The notes below the pieces were generated by a model. That model searched no databases and had not been told where the DNA came from. It saw nothing but the letters and a program-made list of their open reading frames with translations. Positions 20,501-29,229 of a stretch of DNA of 54,744 nucleotides are shown one piece after another; position 1 is the stretch's first letter, and the number at the start of each line of letters is the position of its first letter. Origin of the DNA: Acidobacteriota bacterium (GTDB lineage: Bacteria > Acidobacteriota > Terriglobia > Acidiferrales > UBA7541). Position numbers and translations under genes: made by a program. The stretch is from positions 1 through 54,744 of the forward strand of contig QHYQ01000321.1 of NCBI GenBank assembly GCA_003224175.1. Reading direction: 5' to 3'.

Positions 20501-20546
20501 CAAAGACGGTGTGGTCGCGAGTGAGTGGAGCGTCGAACCGGGGTAA
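17532..20546 (+). CDS. uvrA: Excinuclease ABC subunit A
   Basis: 1004 residues, complete. DNA-damage recognition ATPase of nucleotide excision repair. Two ABC modules: Walker A TGVSGSGKSSLAFDTIYAEG near residue 50 and TGVSGSGKSTLIYDVLY near 680; signatures LSGGEAQRIQLATS and LSGGEAQRLKLAAH; Walker B YVLDEPSIGLHPRD and YIFDEPTTGLHFDD. Zinc-finger cysteines: CTRCG, CKKCG...CPRCQGFG, CPDCGGTR, and the C-terminal CEACQGDGT/CEECRGTRF module. GTG start at 17532. The insertion domain is slightly long (a KKPGSRKSARPAA linker). uvrC lies 3.6 kb downstream, which is unusual proximity but not one operon. Confidence 0.97.
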   Translation: MQEPVPDKLEDKPAIADEPAFIAVSGARVHNLKNISLEIPHNAITVVTGVSGSGKSSLAFDTIYAEGQRRYIESLSAYARQFLERIEKPDVDEISGIAPAIAIKQKNATRNPRSTVATATEIYDYLRLLYARAGRTFCTRCGSEVRRDTIDSITARVLALEPGLRFYVIYRLVIPEPAKKPGSRKSARPAAESVQQALLDLQKRGFNRLYQAGRIHEFSSPETLLDLDFSQPIYVLVDRLTVSPEIRSRLADSVEICYREGKGEAILEFLPSEAPAEMPREMNVAPDSAIDSAPQAAPGRLVFSDRFECKKCGLAYQEPEPRLFSFNNPYGACPRCQGFGNTIDFDLDLVIPDRGKSINEGAIQPWTKPRYRPLWQDLKRFARARGIPLDVPFRQLTAEQREGIIEGDRDAGFPGVKGFFAWLERKKYKLHVRVFLSRYRGYATCPDCGGTRLRAEARAVRIHGKSITEVSSLTVAEARQFFDSLELAPEAAAIAERILQEIQQRLRFLEQVGLEYLTLDRLTSTLSGGEAQRIQLATSLGSQLVGALYVLDEPSIGLHPRDTHRLIEILKSLRDLGNTILVVEHDAETIAASDYVLDLGPGAGELGGKLLFCGPREHLLDAPDSLTARYLSGELRIPVPSLRHKPSRRFLRIFGARAHNLRNIDVMFPLGTMVAVTGVSGSGKSTLIYDVLYKALEAKRAGVNFKELCERIEGDALLEQIVLVDQSPIGRTPRSNPATYLKAFDSIRDVFAATPDAKRRGFTAGHFSFNIPGGRCEACQGDGTVTVEMQFLADVELICEECRGTRFKSAVLEVRYRDKNIHEVLGLTVREALHFFAAVPRVISKLKILDEVGLGYLRLGQSATTLSGGEAQRLKLAAHLIHTANPGVLYIFDEPTTGLHFDDIQKLLTAFRKLLDGGASLVVIEHNMDVIKSADWVIDLGPEGGAQGGTIIATGTPEQVARNPHSYTGKYLARALKNHNNGRGHARASSKDGVVASEWSVEPG

Positions 20547-20582
20547 AATCGGACGATCCGTCGCATCGGGCGCGCGCACGTC

Positions 20583-21947
20583 ATGAAGACAATTCGCCGC
20601 AATCTCACCACGCTCGTCTTGATCGCCCTCTTCGCCCCGCCGCGTGTGTTGGCCCTGAGCCCACAAACTTCTCCTGCGGCGCCGGCAAATTCGCCATCGT
20701 CGCAAACAAAAGCACAACAAGCCCCTGTTTCCGGCACGGATCCGCTCGCCCCACTGCTCGCACAGGCCCAGGGCGCTCTCGACCGCAAGGACTTCGCCGC
20801 TGCCATTCCCTTGCTTGAAAAAATCGCTTCAGCCAAACCCGATGACGCGCTGCCTCGTTTCGAGCTGGGATTTGCCTATTCCGGACTGGGGAAAAATCCG
20901 CAAGCCATCGCGGAATATCGCCAGGCTATTTCGCTCGATCCGAAGCTCGCCCCGGCGCATTTAAATCTGGGAATAGCGCTGCTCCACTCTGACTCTGATC
21001 CTGCCGCGGCAGCCGAATCGTTTCGGCGCGCCGCGGAACTTTTGCCCGGCGAGGGCCGCCCGATCTATCTGTTGGGAGAGGCCCTCGAAGGTAGCGGCAA
21101 GCGTTCCGAGGCCATCGAGCAATATCGCGCAGCAGCGGTGCTCATGCCCAAGGATGACGCCATTCTTTTTGCGCTCGCTCGTGCGCTTTTAGCCGATGGG
21201 AAATCCGCGGACGCAGAGTCTGGCTTCCGCCAATTGCTCGCTCTCCAGCCCGATTCCGCGCCCGCCCGGCTCGGCCTGGCGGAATCTTTGCTCCGCCGGC
21301 AAAAGACCGCGGAGGCCGTTGACCTCTTCGGCGATTATCTGCAAAAGGTCCCCGATGACCGCCACGCCCGCTTCGAGCGCGCCGTGGCCTTGCAGGACCT
21401 GAACCGCTTCGACGAGTGCCTCGAAGAATTGGATCGGCTCGACCAGGGCCAGGCGCCCGCCGCGGAATCGCTGAAACTTCGCGGCAGCATTTACCTGCAG
21501 CAGAAGAAGTGGCCCGAAGCCGGTGCATCGTTCGAGAAAGCGCTGTCCGCTTCCCCCGACGATGCTCAACTGCATTTCTGGATGGGCCAAACGAAAATGG
21601 GATTGCATGATTACGCCGCGGCGGAAAATGAACTGCGGCGCTCGCTCGCATTGGCCCCGGCGAATTCCGATGCCCTGCGCCAGCTCGTTGGCGTCTACTA
21701 CTTGGCTGGCCAGTACGAGGCCACGCTTTCCACTCTGGATCTTCTTGCGCAGCGAGAAACACCAGCTCCGCTGGACTGGTTCTTTCGCGCCCTGTCGTGC
21801 GATAAACTAGGGAGGAAACCCGAAGCGGCCGCCGCTTATCAAAAGTTTCTCGAATTGGATCGGGGCCAACGTCCCGACCAGGAATTCCAGGCGCAAGCGC
21901 GGCTGAAACTTCTGCTGCGCGAATTGGGCAGGGGTTCGAGGAAATAA
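20583..21947 (+). CDS. Exported TPR-repeat protein
   Basis: 454 residues, starting 36 bp after uvrA. Signal peptide (about 1-25, LTTLVLIALFAPPRVLA), a low-complexity Ala/Pro/Ser linker, then about ten tetratricopeptide repeats from residue 60 to 445 (for example LPRFELGFAYSGLGKNPQAI, APAHLNLGIALLHS, LHFWMGQTKMGLHDYAAAEN). It is a protein-protein scaffold with no catalytic domain; the partner is unknown. Periplasmic or lipid-associated. Probably co-transcribed with uvrA and the next small genes, which does not indicate a repair role. Confidence 0.85.
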   Translation: MKTIRRNLTTLVLIALFAPPRVLALSPQTSPAAPANSPSSQTKAQQAPVSGTDPLAPLLAQAQGALDRKDFAAAIPLLEKIASAKPDDALPRFELGFAYSGLGKNPQAIAEYRQAISLDPKLAPAHLNLGIALLHSDSDPAAAAESFRRAAELLPGEGRPIYLLGEALEGSGKRSEAIEQYRAAAVLMPKDDAILFALARALLADGKSADAESGFRQLLALQPDSAPARLGLAESLLRRQKTAEAVDLFGDYLQKVPDDRHARFERAVALQDLNRFDECLEELDRLDQGQAPAAESLKLRGSIYLQQKKWPEAGASFEKALSASPDDAQLHFWMGQTKMGLHDYAAAENELRRSLALAPANSDALRQLVGVYYLAGQYEATLSTLDLLAQRETPAPLDWFFRALSCDKLGRKPEAAAAYQKFLELDRGQRPDQEFQAQARLKLLLRELGRGSRK

Positions 21948-22172
21948 GTGGAAGCGAAAGGTACCTGCTTCGCCCCGAACGTGTCCTCATCGCCAAAGGG
22001 CTGCCCCGCGGCGAAAGTCTGCCTGGAGGTTGAGCTTTCGCCGCCACACAGATATGCGCCTTTCTTAGGGAACAAAGAGCAGCTTCGCGGCGCGACAGAA
22101 TGGCGTTTTCGCGCTACAAGACTCGCTCGGCCTCCCCGTCATGGCCGTAGATTTTTCCGTGCCCTTTTAATT

Positions 22173-22643
22173 ATGGCGAGCGTGGCCCTTTGCGCCTGCC
22201 TTAGTCTGACCGCTGCCGAGCAGGAATCGCGCGAGAAGTATGAGGCGCAATTTCAATTGGAACGCGATCCCGTGGCCAAGGCCAAAATACTCGCCAAGTT
22301 GGGTCGCCTCGAAATTGACCAGGCTCGCTCGGATCTAAAAGCAGATAAAGAGGAGCAGTCTCTTGCCGACCTCGAGCACTACCGCGACCAGGTGGAGGGC
22401 ACGGTTCAGGCGCTCTCCTCCACTGGCGTGAATGCGGAGCAGCACCCCGCCGGCTTCAAAGAGCTGCAAATCAGCCTTCGCGAAACGCTGCGGCGCATCG
22501 ACGAACTGATCCTTCAGCTTCCGCTGGATAAGAGGCCCTGGTTCCAGGCGGTGCGCTCGGATTTGACCAAATCCCAAAATTCCCTTATCGAGGCGCTCTT
22601 TCCCACCTTAGGCGATCGGCGATCAAGGAAAGGAGATTCGTGA
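22173..22643 (+). CDS. Small exported helical protein, unknown function
   Basis: About 156 residues from the ATG at 22173. It begins with a hydrophobic stretch (MASVALCACLSLTAAEQ) and continues as charged helix (KYEAQFQLERDPVAKAKILA, ...SLADLEHYRDQVEGTVQ, ...LRETLRRIDELILQLPLDKR). The frame is open back to 21948, but that part looks non-coding. Residues just before the ATG (GRRFFRALLI) would make a good signal-peptide n-region, so the true start may lie upstream or may have been lost. Its TGA overlaps the next ATG by one base, which implies coupling. Family not recognised. Confidence 0.6.
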   Translation: MASVALCACLSLTAAEQESREKYEAQFQLERDPVAKAKILAKLGRLEIDQARSDLKADKEEQSLADLEHYRDQVEGTVQALSSTGVNAEQHPAGFKELQISLRETLRRIDELILQLPLDKRPWFQAVRSDLTKSQNSLIEALFPTLGDRRSRKGDS

Positions 22644-23179
22644 TGAAGATCGTAACGCGTGCTCTGCCACTCCTGCTTGCACCATTTCTATGCGCCTCCG
22701 CACTCACGGCTGCCGTCTCTCCGGCGTTCGCCCAAAAAAAGGACTATCTGTCCGACTCCGAGGCAGACAAAATTCGTGATGCGGAAACCACTGCGGAGCG
22801 CATCAAGCTTTTCATCTCTTTCGCCGCCGATCGCATCAAGAAGCTGCAATACGAGTTCGCCCATCCCGGCGAATTGCATCGCGGCGAACGCATCAACGCT
22901 CTCATCAATGCTTATGCCGGCTGTATCGACGACGCTTCGGATTTGATTCAACTCGGAGTCGAAAAGCAACAGGACATCCGCGATGCGATCAAGGAAATGC
23001 AAAGTCGCGCGCCCGAATTTCTGACGTACTTGAAGGAGTTATCCGCGAAAGGCCAGGCCGTGGCGCCCTACAAAGACAATCTGGATGACGCCATCGACGC
23101 TACAAATGGCGCGATCAGAGACGCGGCCGAGGCCATTAAAGAGAATGCTCCGCCTCCCGTGCGCCGCAGACCGCAATGA
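22643..23179 (+). CDS. Small exported helical protein, unknown function
   Basis: 178 residues from the ATG at 22643, with AAGGAGA about 7 nt upstream. Signal peptide (MKIVTRALPLLLAPFLCASA ... SPAFAQ). The mature part is helical: DSEADKIRDAETTAERIKLF, FAADRIKKLQYEF, then NALINAYAGCIDDASDLIQL, ending in a Pro/Arg-rich tail (APPPVRRRPQ). Not recognised beyond resembling a soluble helical bundle. It overlaps the previous gene by one base and the SprT-like remnant by four, so these form one transcript. Confidence 0.65.
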   Translation: MKIVTRALPLLLAPFLCASALTAAVSPAFAQKKDYLSDSEADKIRDAETTAERIKLFISFAADRIKKLQYEFAHPGELHRGERINALINAYAGCIDDASDLIQLGVEKQQDIRDAIKEMQSRAPEFLTYLKELSAKGQAVAPYKDNLDDAIDATNGAIRDAAEAIKENAPPPVRRRPQ

Positions 23180-23685
23180 AAGGCGTATCCGAACGTCCCC
23201 GTCCCATTCCCGGTGGCGCCGCGATCTTCCAGCGGCTCTATACGCGTTTAGGTTGCCGCGGACGTCCGCCGCGATTTGAAGTGGAATTTTATCCTTACGC
23301 CAATTTGATGCACACCATACGCCTGCGAGAAGAAACCGCTTACGTGCGCCTGTCGGATGCCTTGCGCGGGGCCCCCTCCGCGGTTCTGGAATCCGCCGCG
23401 GCGATTCTCTTGTCGCGCATTTATCGCCGGTGCGCCCCCACCGAAATCATGGGCGCCTATCGCCAATTTGTCCTTTTGCCGCGCACGCGGCGACGCGTCG
23501 CCACGCGTCGCTGCGCTCGAGGTCGCCGGGTCCAGACCGGCCCGCGCGGATCAATCTACGACCTCGCGCCCTTGTTCACCCGCCTCAACCGCAGGTATTT
23601 CGGGGGGCGGCTGCATCGTCCCAGGCTCGGGTGGAGCCAGCGGACCTGGCGCGCACAATTTGGCTGCTTCGATCCGGCGCTTTCT
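23176..23685 (+). pseudogene. SprT-like metallopeptidase remnant, catalytic half missing
   Basis: The ATG at 23176 overlaps the upstream stop. The N-terminal part looks like acidobacterial SprT-like proteins: YTRLGCRGRPPRFEVEFYPY, SRIYRRCAPTEIMGAYRQFV, then LFTRLNRRYFGGRLHRPRLG and WSQRTWRAQFGCFDPA. In this family GxxDP is followed by the second beta hairpin and the HExxH zinc motif. Neither is present: from about 23675 the sequence is the convergent TPR gene read antisense. The nominal frame runs on to 24042 as high-GC nonsense. The C-terminal half was lost at the junction that also clips the TPR gene. Confidence 0.7.
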
Positions 23686-24091
23686 CGCGGTCGGGCGCCG
23701 TGCGGTAGACTTCCAGATATTTCCTGTACGCGGCCAACGCGTTGTCCACATCCCCCTTGCGTTCGTAGGCCTCTCCCAGCAGGGAGTAAGGCCGCGCCAA
23801 TTTCGGCTGGAAACGCGTCGCATCCTGGAAACGCTCGATCGCCGCGTCGTAATTTCCGCGCTTCATGTAGAACGTCCCGATCTCCACGCTCTTATCCGCT
23901 CGCAGAGGATCGTAAGTGGGCTCCGCCGGCGCCGGGGGGGGCGCGGGCTCCGTGTAGGGCGGCGCGGGTCCTTTGTCCAGCGCGGATTCTTGAGCGGCCG
24001 CAGGTCTCGCCGCAAAAGACGAAGCCAGAACCGCTGCGATGAGCGCCAAGATAGCCTTCAGGAAGCGAATCCGGTTGCGCGCGCTTCGCAT
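23585..24091 (-). CDS. Exported TPR protein, 3' end clipped
   Basis: ATG at 24091 gives a clear signal peptide (MRSARNRIRFLKAILALIAA ... RPAAAQ); in-frame ATGs at 24124 and 24157 are less likely. A Pro-rich linker (PPYTEPAPPPAPAEPTY) leads to two TPRs (IGTFYMKRGNYDAAIERFQD, PYSLLGEAYERKGDVDNALA). Homology ends near YRTAPDREKA (about 23685). The remaining residues to the stop at 23585 are antisense to the SprT-like remnant. A one-base slip there gives ARKRIEAAK-like sequence, typical of TPR C-termini, so only a short piece may be missing. It is divergent from uvrC. Confidence 0.65.
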   Translation of the reverse strand: MRSARNRIRFLKAILALIAAVLASSFAARPAAAQESALDKGPAPPYTEPAPPPAPAEPTYDPLRADKSVEIGTFYMKRGNYDAAIERFQDATRFQPKLARPYSLLGEAYERKGDVDNALAAYRKYLEVYRTAPDREKAPDRSSQIVRARSAGSTRAWDDAAAPRNTCG

Positions 24092-24192
24092 GGTTTTCGC
24101 AGGTGTGATTCGCTTTGCTATCATGAATGTTGCCTGCGGCACGAGATTCCCGGCCATCGGGAACTCTCTTGCTGATAATTGTAACTCCGCCC

Positions 24193-26049
24193 ATGGAACT
24201 CCAGGAAAAAGTCGAAAATCTTCCCCAGGACGCCGGTGTCTATCTTTTCAAGGACGCGCTCGGCGCCATTCTCTACGTCGGCAAGGCCCGCGCGCTGCGC
24301 TCGCGCGTGCGTTCTTATTTCCTGGAAACCAGATGGGTGGATGCCAAGACCGGGTCCCTGGTGCGCGAAATCGCCGATGTGGATTACATCGTCGTCGATA
24401 ACGAGCGCGAAGCTCTGGCGCTCGAAAATAATCTCATCAAGCAGTATCAGCCGAAATTTAATGTCCTGCTGCGCGACGACAAAACGTATCCCTATATTCG
24501 CTTCACGGCATTTGAAAAGTATCCGCGCGTCTACGTGACGCGCCGCCTGCGCAAAGACGGCTCGATCTATTTTGGCCCCTTCTTTCCGCACAGTCTCGCC
24601 TACCGCATCGTCCACTTCATTCACAAACACTTCCGCGTTCCTTCCTGCACCGTGGACCTGACGAGACCACATCCGCGCCCTTGCCTGCAATATTACATTC
24701 AGCGCTGCTGGGGCCCTTGCGTTCCGGGTTTGGCTTCGGACGAAAAATACGCGGAGGCGGCCCGGGACACGCGCACCTTTCTGGACGGTCGCCGCCACGA
24801 TCTGCTGGCCAGCCTCCGCGCGCGCATGATGCAAGCCTCCGAAGGGCAGCGCTATGAACAAGCCGCCGGCTACCGCGACCTCCTGCACACTCTCGAAGAG
24901 ATCGAGGAGCGTCAAAAGATCGCTGCCGCCGCTGGCGACGACACCGACGTGCTCGCCTGGTATGCCGAGCCTCCCCAAGTCGCCGTGAATTTGTTTCACA
25001 TTCGCGCCGGCCGCGTGGTCGACCGCCGCGACTTCTATTGGGAGGACCTCGAGGAATTCGACCCAGACGAGTTTCTTCCCTCCGTGCTCAAGCAGCTCTA
25101 TCTCGACGCTGCCTATCTCCCGCGGGCGATTCATGTCCTGCGCGATTTCGAGGACCGCCAATTGCTCTCAGAAATCCTTTCCGAGCGCGCCGAGACTCTG
25201 AACCTGCCCTACCGCCGTGTGGAGATCGCCGTGCCGCAACGCGGTCCCAAGCATGCATTCCTGGATTTGGTGGAGAAAAATGCGCGCCATTCTTTCGAGC
25301 AGCGCTTCCGTGTGCTCAAACCCAACTCAAAGGCCATTGCCGAGGCTCTGGAGTCCGCTCTGAATCTTCCCGCTCCTCCCAAACGCATCGAGAGCTTTGA
25401 TATTTCCCATCTTCAGGGCACCGACACCGTGGCCTCCATGGTGGTCTGGGAAAACGGGAGCATGCGTAAATCCGATTACCGCAAGTTCATCATTCGCGGA
25501 GAATGGGGTAACGACGATTTCGCCAGCATGCGCGAAGTGCTGGAACGCCGCTACCGCCGCGTGCAGAGCGAACAAAAAGAAATGCCCGGCCTGATTCTCA
25601 TTGACGGCGGGCTGGGACAACTCCACGCCGCCGCGCAAGCCTTGGAAAAGCTGGAAATCATCAATCAGCCCCTGGCGGCGATCGCCAAACAGGAAGAGGT
25701 TCTGTTCGTTGTCGGCCAGGAGGACGAACCGATTCGCTTGGAGAGACATTCACCGTTGCTGCATCTAATTCAGCAGGTCCGCGACGAAACGCACCGTTTC
25801 GCGGTTGGTTTTCACCGGCAACGCCGCTCTCGCAGAACCTTGAAGACGGAACTCGACGAAATTCCCGGCGTGGGTTCGCGAACCGTGCAGAAGCTGCTGC
25901 GAGAATTTGGAAGCGTCGCCCGCGTGCGGCTTGCCAGTGCCGAAGACCTCTCTCGCGTCGTATCGCGGCCGGTTGCCGCCCGCATCGCCGAACATCTTCA
26001 CGGAAGCCAACTCACCGGCGCCACGCCGAAACCCGATCCGGCGGCCTGA
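24193..26049 (+). CDS. uvrC: Excinuclease ABC subunit C
   Basis: 618 residues from the ATG at 24193 (MELQEKVENLPQDAGVYLF); the upstream extension to 24127 is not supported. Dual-incision nuclease of nucleotide excision repair. GIY-YIG domain at residues 10-95 (GVYLFKDALGAILYVGKARA), Cys-rich segment (CLQYYIQRCWGPC), UVR motif around 200 (EGQRYEQAAGYRDLLHTLEE), RNase H-like C-terminal nuclease (IESFDISHLQGTDTVASMVV, LILIDGGLGQLHAA), then helix-hairpin-helix (LDEIPGVGSRTVQKLLREFG). Complete and unbroken. Confidence 0.97.
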   Translation: MELQEKVENLPQDAGVYLFKDALGAILYVGKARALRSRVRSYFLETRWVDAKTGSLVREIADVDYIVVDNEREALALENNLIKQYQPKFNVLLRDDKTYPYIRFTAFEKYPRVYVTRRLRKDGSIYFGPFFPHSLAYRIVHFIHKHFRVPSCTVDLTRPHPRPCLQYYIQRCWGPCVPGLASDEKYAEAARDTRTFLDGRRHDLLASLRARMMQASEGQRYEQAAGYRDLLHTLEEIEERQKIAAAAGDDTDVLAWYAEPPQVAVNLFHIRAGRVVDRRDFYWEDLEEFDPDEFLPSVLKQLYLDAAYLPRAIHVLRDFEDRQLLSEILSERAETLNLPYRRVEIAVPQRGPKHAFLDLVEKNARHSFEQRFRVLKPNSKAIAEALESALNLPAPPKRIESFDISHLQGTDTVASMVVWENGSMRKSDYRKFIIRGEWGNDDFASMREVLERRYRRVQSEQKEMPGLILIDGGLGQLHAAAQALEKLEIINQPLAAIAKQEEVLFVVGQEDEPIRLERHSPLLHLIQQVRDETHRFAVGFHRQRRSRRTLKTELDEIPGVGSRTVQKLLREFGSVARVRLASAEDLSRVVSRPVAARIAEHLHGSQLTGATPKPDPAA

Positions 26050-26121
26050 TGTGCCCTAAGTCACGCTTGGTTGCATCGAACTATTGGGTGTGCTACGTTG
26101 AGCCGCACGGGGGTTAGTCAA

Positions 26122-26415
26122 ATGGGCGATAGCACCGGATCCAAAGTTAGCTTCTTCATGGTAGGCCTCGGGATCGGCGCCCTTGTGGGCATTCTCTTTG
26201 CTCCCAAATCTGGCGACGAAACCCGCGAATATCTGAGCCAGCGGGCCGAAGAGGGTAAAGAATACGCTCAGCGCAAGGCTCGCGAGTTGCGGGAACGGGC
26301 GGACGATCTCGTCGAACGCGGCAAGCAGGTCGCCGCGCGACAGAAAGAGTCCATCTCCGCCGCGGTAGACGCCGGCCGCGAGGCTTATCAGCGCGAAAAA
26401 TCCAAGGAAATGTAG
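26122..26415 (+). CDS. YtxH-domain small membrane protein
   Basis: 97 residues from the ATG at 26122. One N-terminal membrane segment (VSFFMVGLGIGALVGILFAP) followed directly by KSGDETREYL, the YtxH/GvpP-like signature, and a long charged amphipathic helix to the C-terminus. Such proteins are stress-associated membrane-anchored coiled coils; the exact role is unknown. It lies 72 bp after uvrC and 11 bp before the next small membrane protein, so the two are probably co-expressed. Confidence 0.85.
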   Translation: MGDSTGSKVSFFMVGLGIGALVGILFAPKSGDETREYLSQRAEEGKEYAQRKARELRERADDLVERGKQVAARQKESISAAVDAGREAYQREKSKEM

Positions 26416-26426
26416 GGCCGAATTTG

Positions 26427-26936
26427 ATGCCAAACTGGGTGATGCCTCTTTTTGTCATCGTCGCGTCTATATCTCTGTTCGTGCAAATGCTGATTTTCGG
26501 CGCGATGTTCCTGGAATTCCGCCGCATCAACCGGCGCTTGGAGCAGATCGTTGACGATCTTCAGAGGCGCATCAACCCGGTAATTTCGCGGCTGCAAATG
26601 CTCGTGGAAGAGGCGCAGCCGCGCATCTCCAGCATGATTTCTGACGCTGCGGAGATCACCCACGTCGCGCGCAGCCAGGTGCAGCGCATGGATCGCATGC
26701 TCACCGAAGCCGTGGAGCGCCTGCGCCTGCAACTTGTGCACGCCGACCAAATCCTCACCGGCGCGCTGGAAACTGTCGAAGAGACCGGCGCGCGCATCCG
26801 CAGTACGGTATGGCGGCCGGTGCAATCGTTCAGCGCCCTCGTGCGCGGAATTCAAACCGGCCTGGATTTTTACCGCGGGCGGAGACGCCGGGCAGAGGGT
26901 GTCAACGAACAGCAGGACGAAGAGCTTTTCATTTAG
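26427..26936 (+). CDS. DUF948-like membrane-anchored coiled-coil protein
   Basis: 169 residues from the ATG at 26427 (a TTG at 26424 is the alternative). One N-terminal membrane helix (WVMPLFVIVASISLFVQMLI), then a continuous amphipathic helix with heptads (FRRINRRLEQIVDDLQRRIN ... ARSQVQRMDRMLTEAVERLR) and an acidic tail (NEQQDEELFI). The layout matches DUF948/YoxC-type proteins that often follow YtxH genes. It is a membrane-tethered scaffold of unknown function. Confidence 0.75.
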   Translation: MPNWVMPLFVIVASISLFVQMLIFGAMFLEFRRINRRLEQIVDDLQRRINPVISRLQMLVEEAQPRISSMISDAAEITHVARSQVQRMDRMLTEAVERLRLQLVHADQILTGALETVEETGARIRSTVWRPVQSFSALVRGIQTGLDFYRGRRRRAEGVNEQQDEELFI

Positions 26937-26989
26937 CCTCGAATTCCCTCCGCCAACTACTTCATTTCTCATTCTCAGGGCCAATGGTC

Positions 26990-27070
26990 CGAAGAATCTC
27001 TCTTCATGTGCCTGCCACTACTGTTCAACCTTCAAAATGGTGTCATTCTGAGCGAAACGAAGAATCTCTC
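26990..27070 (+). repeat. Dispersed repeat family 3, partial plus full copy
   Basis: A full copy (27041-27070: tgtcattctgagcgaaacga then agaatctctc) is preceded by a partial one (26990-27005, ccgaagaatctctcttc). It lies between the DUF948-like gene and the 3' end of mnmA, which begins five bases further on. Copies at 17260 and 51636. Confidence 0.75.
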
Positions 27071-27074
27071 CGCT

Positions 27075-28039
27075 TCACGAGATCCAGCCTCCGCCCAGCA
27101 CTTCGTCTCCGCGATAGAAAACGGCGGCTTGGCCCGGCGTTATGGCGCGCTGCGGCGCTTGAAATCTCACTCGCACCGTCCCCGCGCCTGCCGGTTCGAT
27201 GCGAGCTGGAGCAGGCTCGTGGCGATAACGTATTTTCACCATGGCGTCTAGGGGCGCATCCAAACGGGGCCAGGCGATCCAATTGACATCGCCGGCCTCG
27301 AAGCTATCGCGCCACAACTCCTTCTCTTCCCCGACCGTAACACGCCGCGCGTCGGGATCGATCTGCAAAACGTAGAGCGGCTGCGGCGCGGCGATGCCTA
27401 ATCCTCGGCGCTGGCCGATGGTGAAGTGCTGAACGCCGGAGTGCGAACCGACCACCCGGCCCGACGTGGTGACGAGCTCGCCGGCTTCCTCGTCATGGCC
27501 TCCTTCGTGCCCCCGATAGCGCTTTTCTTCCGCTCGGCCTCGCTCGCCTGGTCCTTGGAGAGATCCAAGGCGCGCAAAAGATTGTACCGGCCCGTCTGCG
27601 CGTTTCGCTCGATGCGAGCGTAGTGGCCAGTGGCGATACGCGCTGCGCCAATCTGCCGCGCCGTCACGAGCAACTGATCGAATTTCACGTGATTGTTGCA
27701 AAGGGCGCAAGGAATCGGGGTGCGGCCCGCGAGATAATCCTGCACGAACGGGCGCACGACGGTCTCTTCAAAGCGCCGCTCGAAATTGACCACGTAATGG
27801 GGAATGCCGATATGCTCGGCGACACGGCGGGCGTCGTATACATCATCGAGCGAACAGCAACGCTGCGGCGCGGTTTCGCCTGGAGACAGTTCCGGGAAGC
27901 GGCGCTGATTCCAGAGCTGCATGGTCAGGCCGACAACAGGCGCACCCGATTCGTGCAGCATGGCCGCCACCGTCGAGCTATCGACGCCGCCGCTCATGGC
28001 CACCACGGTCAGTTCGCTAGAATGCATTTCAGAATTCAT
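27075..28039 (-). pseudogene. mnmA: tRNA-uridine 2-sulfurtransferase, internal segment missing and frame broken
   Basis: MnmA thiolates U34 of tRNA using sulfur from a cysteine desulfurase. The N-terminal part is canonical: the PP-loop [60 protein letters not shown] (catalytic Cys) and [11 protein letters not shown], up to RALDLSKDQ (27548). The C-terminal part is also canonical but in another frame: [27 protein letters not shown], ending VLGGGWIS (27075). Between them about 55-70 residues are missing, including the F-P-x-G-x-L-K and SQ-E-ICF segments with the second catalytic Cys. The ATG overlaps the upstream desulfurase stop (ATGA). As written, no functional protein is made. Confidence 0.88.
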
Positions 28040-29229
28040 TGCGCCGCCGCCATTTCTCGATTCGGCCCGACGCTGCGCTGGCGCGCAACCGCCGCCGGGA
28101 TAAGTTCGAGCGCCCTGGCGATCTCTTCACGCGTGCTCGTGCGTCCCACACTGAGACGCAGGCTAGCTCGCGCTTCCGCTGGGGTCAGCCCCATTGCTGT
28201 GAGCACGTGCGAGGGATCCACGGCCCCGGACGAACATGCCGCGCCCGCCGAGCAAGCCAACCCCGCCAAATCCAACGCGATGACCAGAGACTCGCTCTCT
28301 ACGCCGGGTAGCATTAGGTTCGAGGTATTCGGCACGCGCCGAGTGGGATCGCCATTGACGCGAGCGCCTGCAATACAGCCGAGCAGACCCCGTTCCAGGC
28401 GATCGCGCAACTCGGATACATGGACGGAGATTTCGGCCAGATCGGCGCGCACAAGTTCAGCGGCCTTGCCGAGACCGGCGATTGCGGCGACGTTTTCAGT
28501 TCCGGCGCGGCGCCCGCGCTCGTTTGGTCCGCCGTACAGCAGCGGATCGATTTCCGTGCCCTTTCGCACAAAAAGCGCGCCGGCTCCCTTCGGCCCATAA
28601 AATTTGTGAGCCGAAAGAGACAGGAGGTCCACGCCCAAGCGGTTCACGTCCACCGGAACTTTCCCCACCGATTGCACCGCGTCGGTGTGAAACACGATGC
28701 CCGTTTCGGCCGCGATTCTGCCAATCTCCTCGATGGGCTGCAGCGTGCCGATTTCGTTGTTTGCGCGCATGACGGAGATCAAGACAGTCTCCGGGCGAAC
28801 CGCCGCGCGAATCGCATCCGGGCTGACGATTCCGTCGGGGCCGACAGGAACATAGGTGACGGAAACACCGCACGCCTCGAGAGCGCGGCAAGTATTCAGC
28901 ACCGCATCGTGCTCGATCACCGTGGTGATCAAGTGGGGGGCCGAACCAGCGGATTTTCTTTGCGTGCGCAGCACCTGCTCCACGACGCCGGAAATCGCGG
29001 TGTTGTCGGCCTCGGTGCCACCGCTGGTGAACACGATTTCGGGCGAACGCGCCCCGATCAATGCGGCGACGGCTTCGCGCGCGCCTTCGATGGCCTGCCT
29101 GCCTCGCTGGCCGAACTGGTGCGCGGAGCTGGGATTGCCGAATTCGGTCCCGAAATACGGCAGCATGGCCTCGAGCACCGCGGGGTGCACTGGCGTAGTG
29201 GCGTTATGATCGAGATAGATGCGCTGCAT
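28036..29229 (-). CDS. Cysteine desulfurase (NifS/IscS class)
   Basis: 397 residues from the ATG at 29229 ([20 protein letters not shown]); an upstream ATG at 29277 adds a non-homologous leader. PLP enzyme that takes sulfur from cysteine for tRNA thiolation or Fe-S clusters. Motifs: [56 protein letters not shown], the PLP lysine in [20 protein letters not shown], and the mobile-loop cysteine in [18 protein letters not shown]. It is coupled by a 4-bp overlap to mnmA, so sulfur delivery to tRNA is the likely role. No iscR or iscU is nearby. Confidence 0.93.
   Translation of the reverse strand: MQRIYLDHNATTPVHPAVLEAMLPYFGTEFGNPSSAHQFGQRGRQAIEGAREAVAALIGARSPEIVFTSGGTEADNTAISGVVEQVLRTQRKSAGSAPHLITTVIEHDAVLNTCRALEACGVSVTYVPVGPDGIVSPDAIRAAVRPETVLISVMRANNEIGTLQPIEEIGRIAAETGIVFHTDAVQSVGKVPVDVNRLGVDLLSLSAHKFYGPKGAGALFVRKGTEIDPLLYGGPNERGRRAGTENVAAIAGLGKAAELVRADLAEISVHVSELRDRLERGLLGCIAGARVNGDPTRRVPNTSNLMLPGVESESLVIALDLAGLACSAGAACSSGAVDPSHVLTAMGLTPAEARASLRLSVGRTSTREEIARALELIPAAVARQRSVGPNREMAAAQ

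Noticed and set aside
27075-28039. Two separate sulfurtransferase genes in different frames
   Set aside because: The two parts are the N- and C-terminal portions of a single MnmA, not paralogues.
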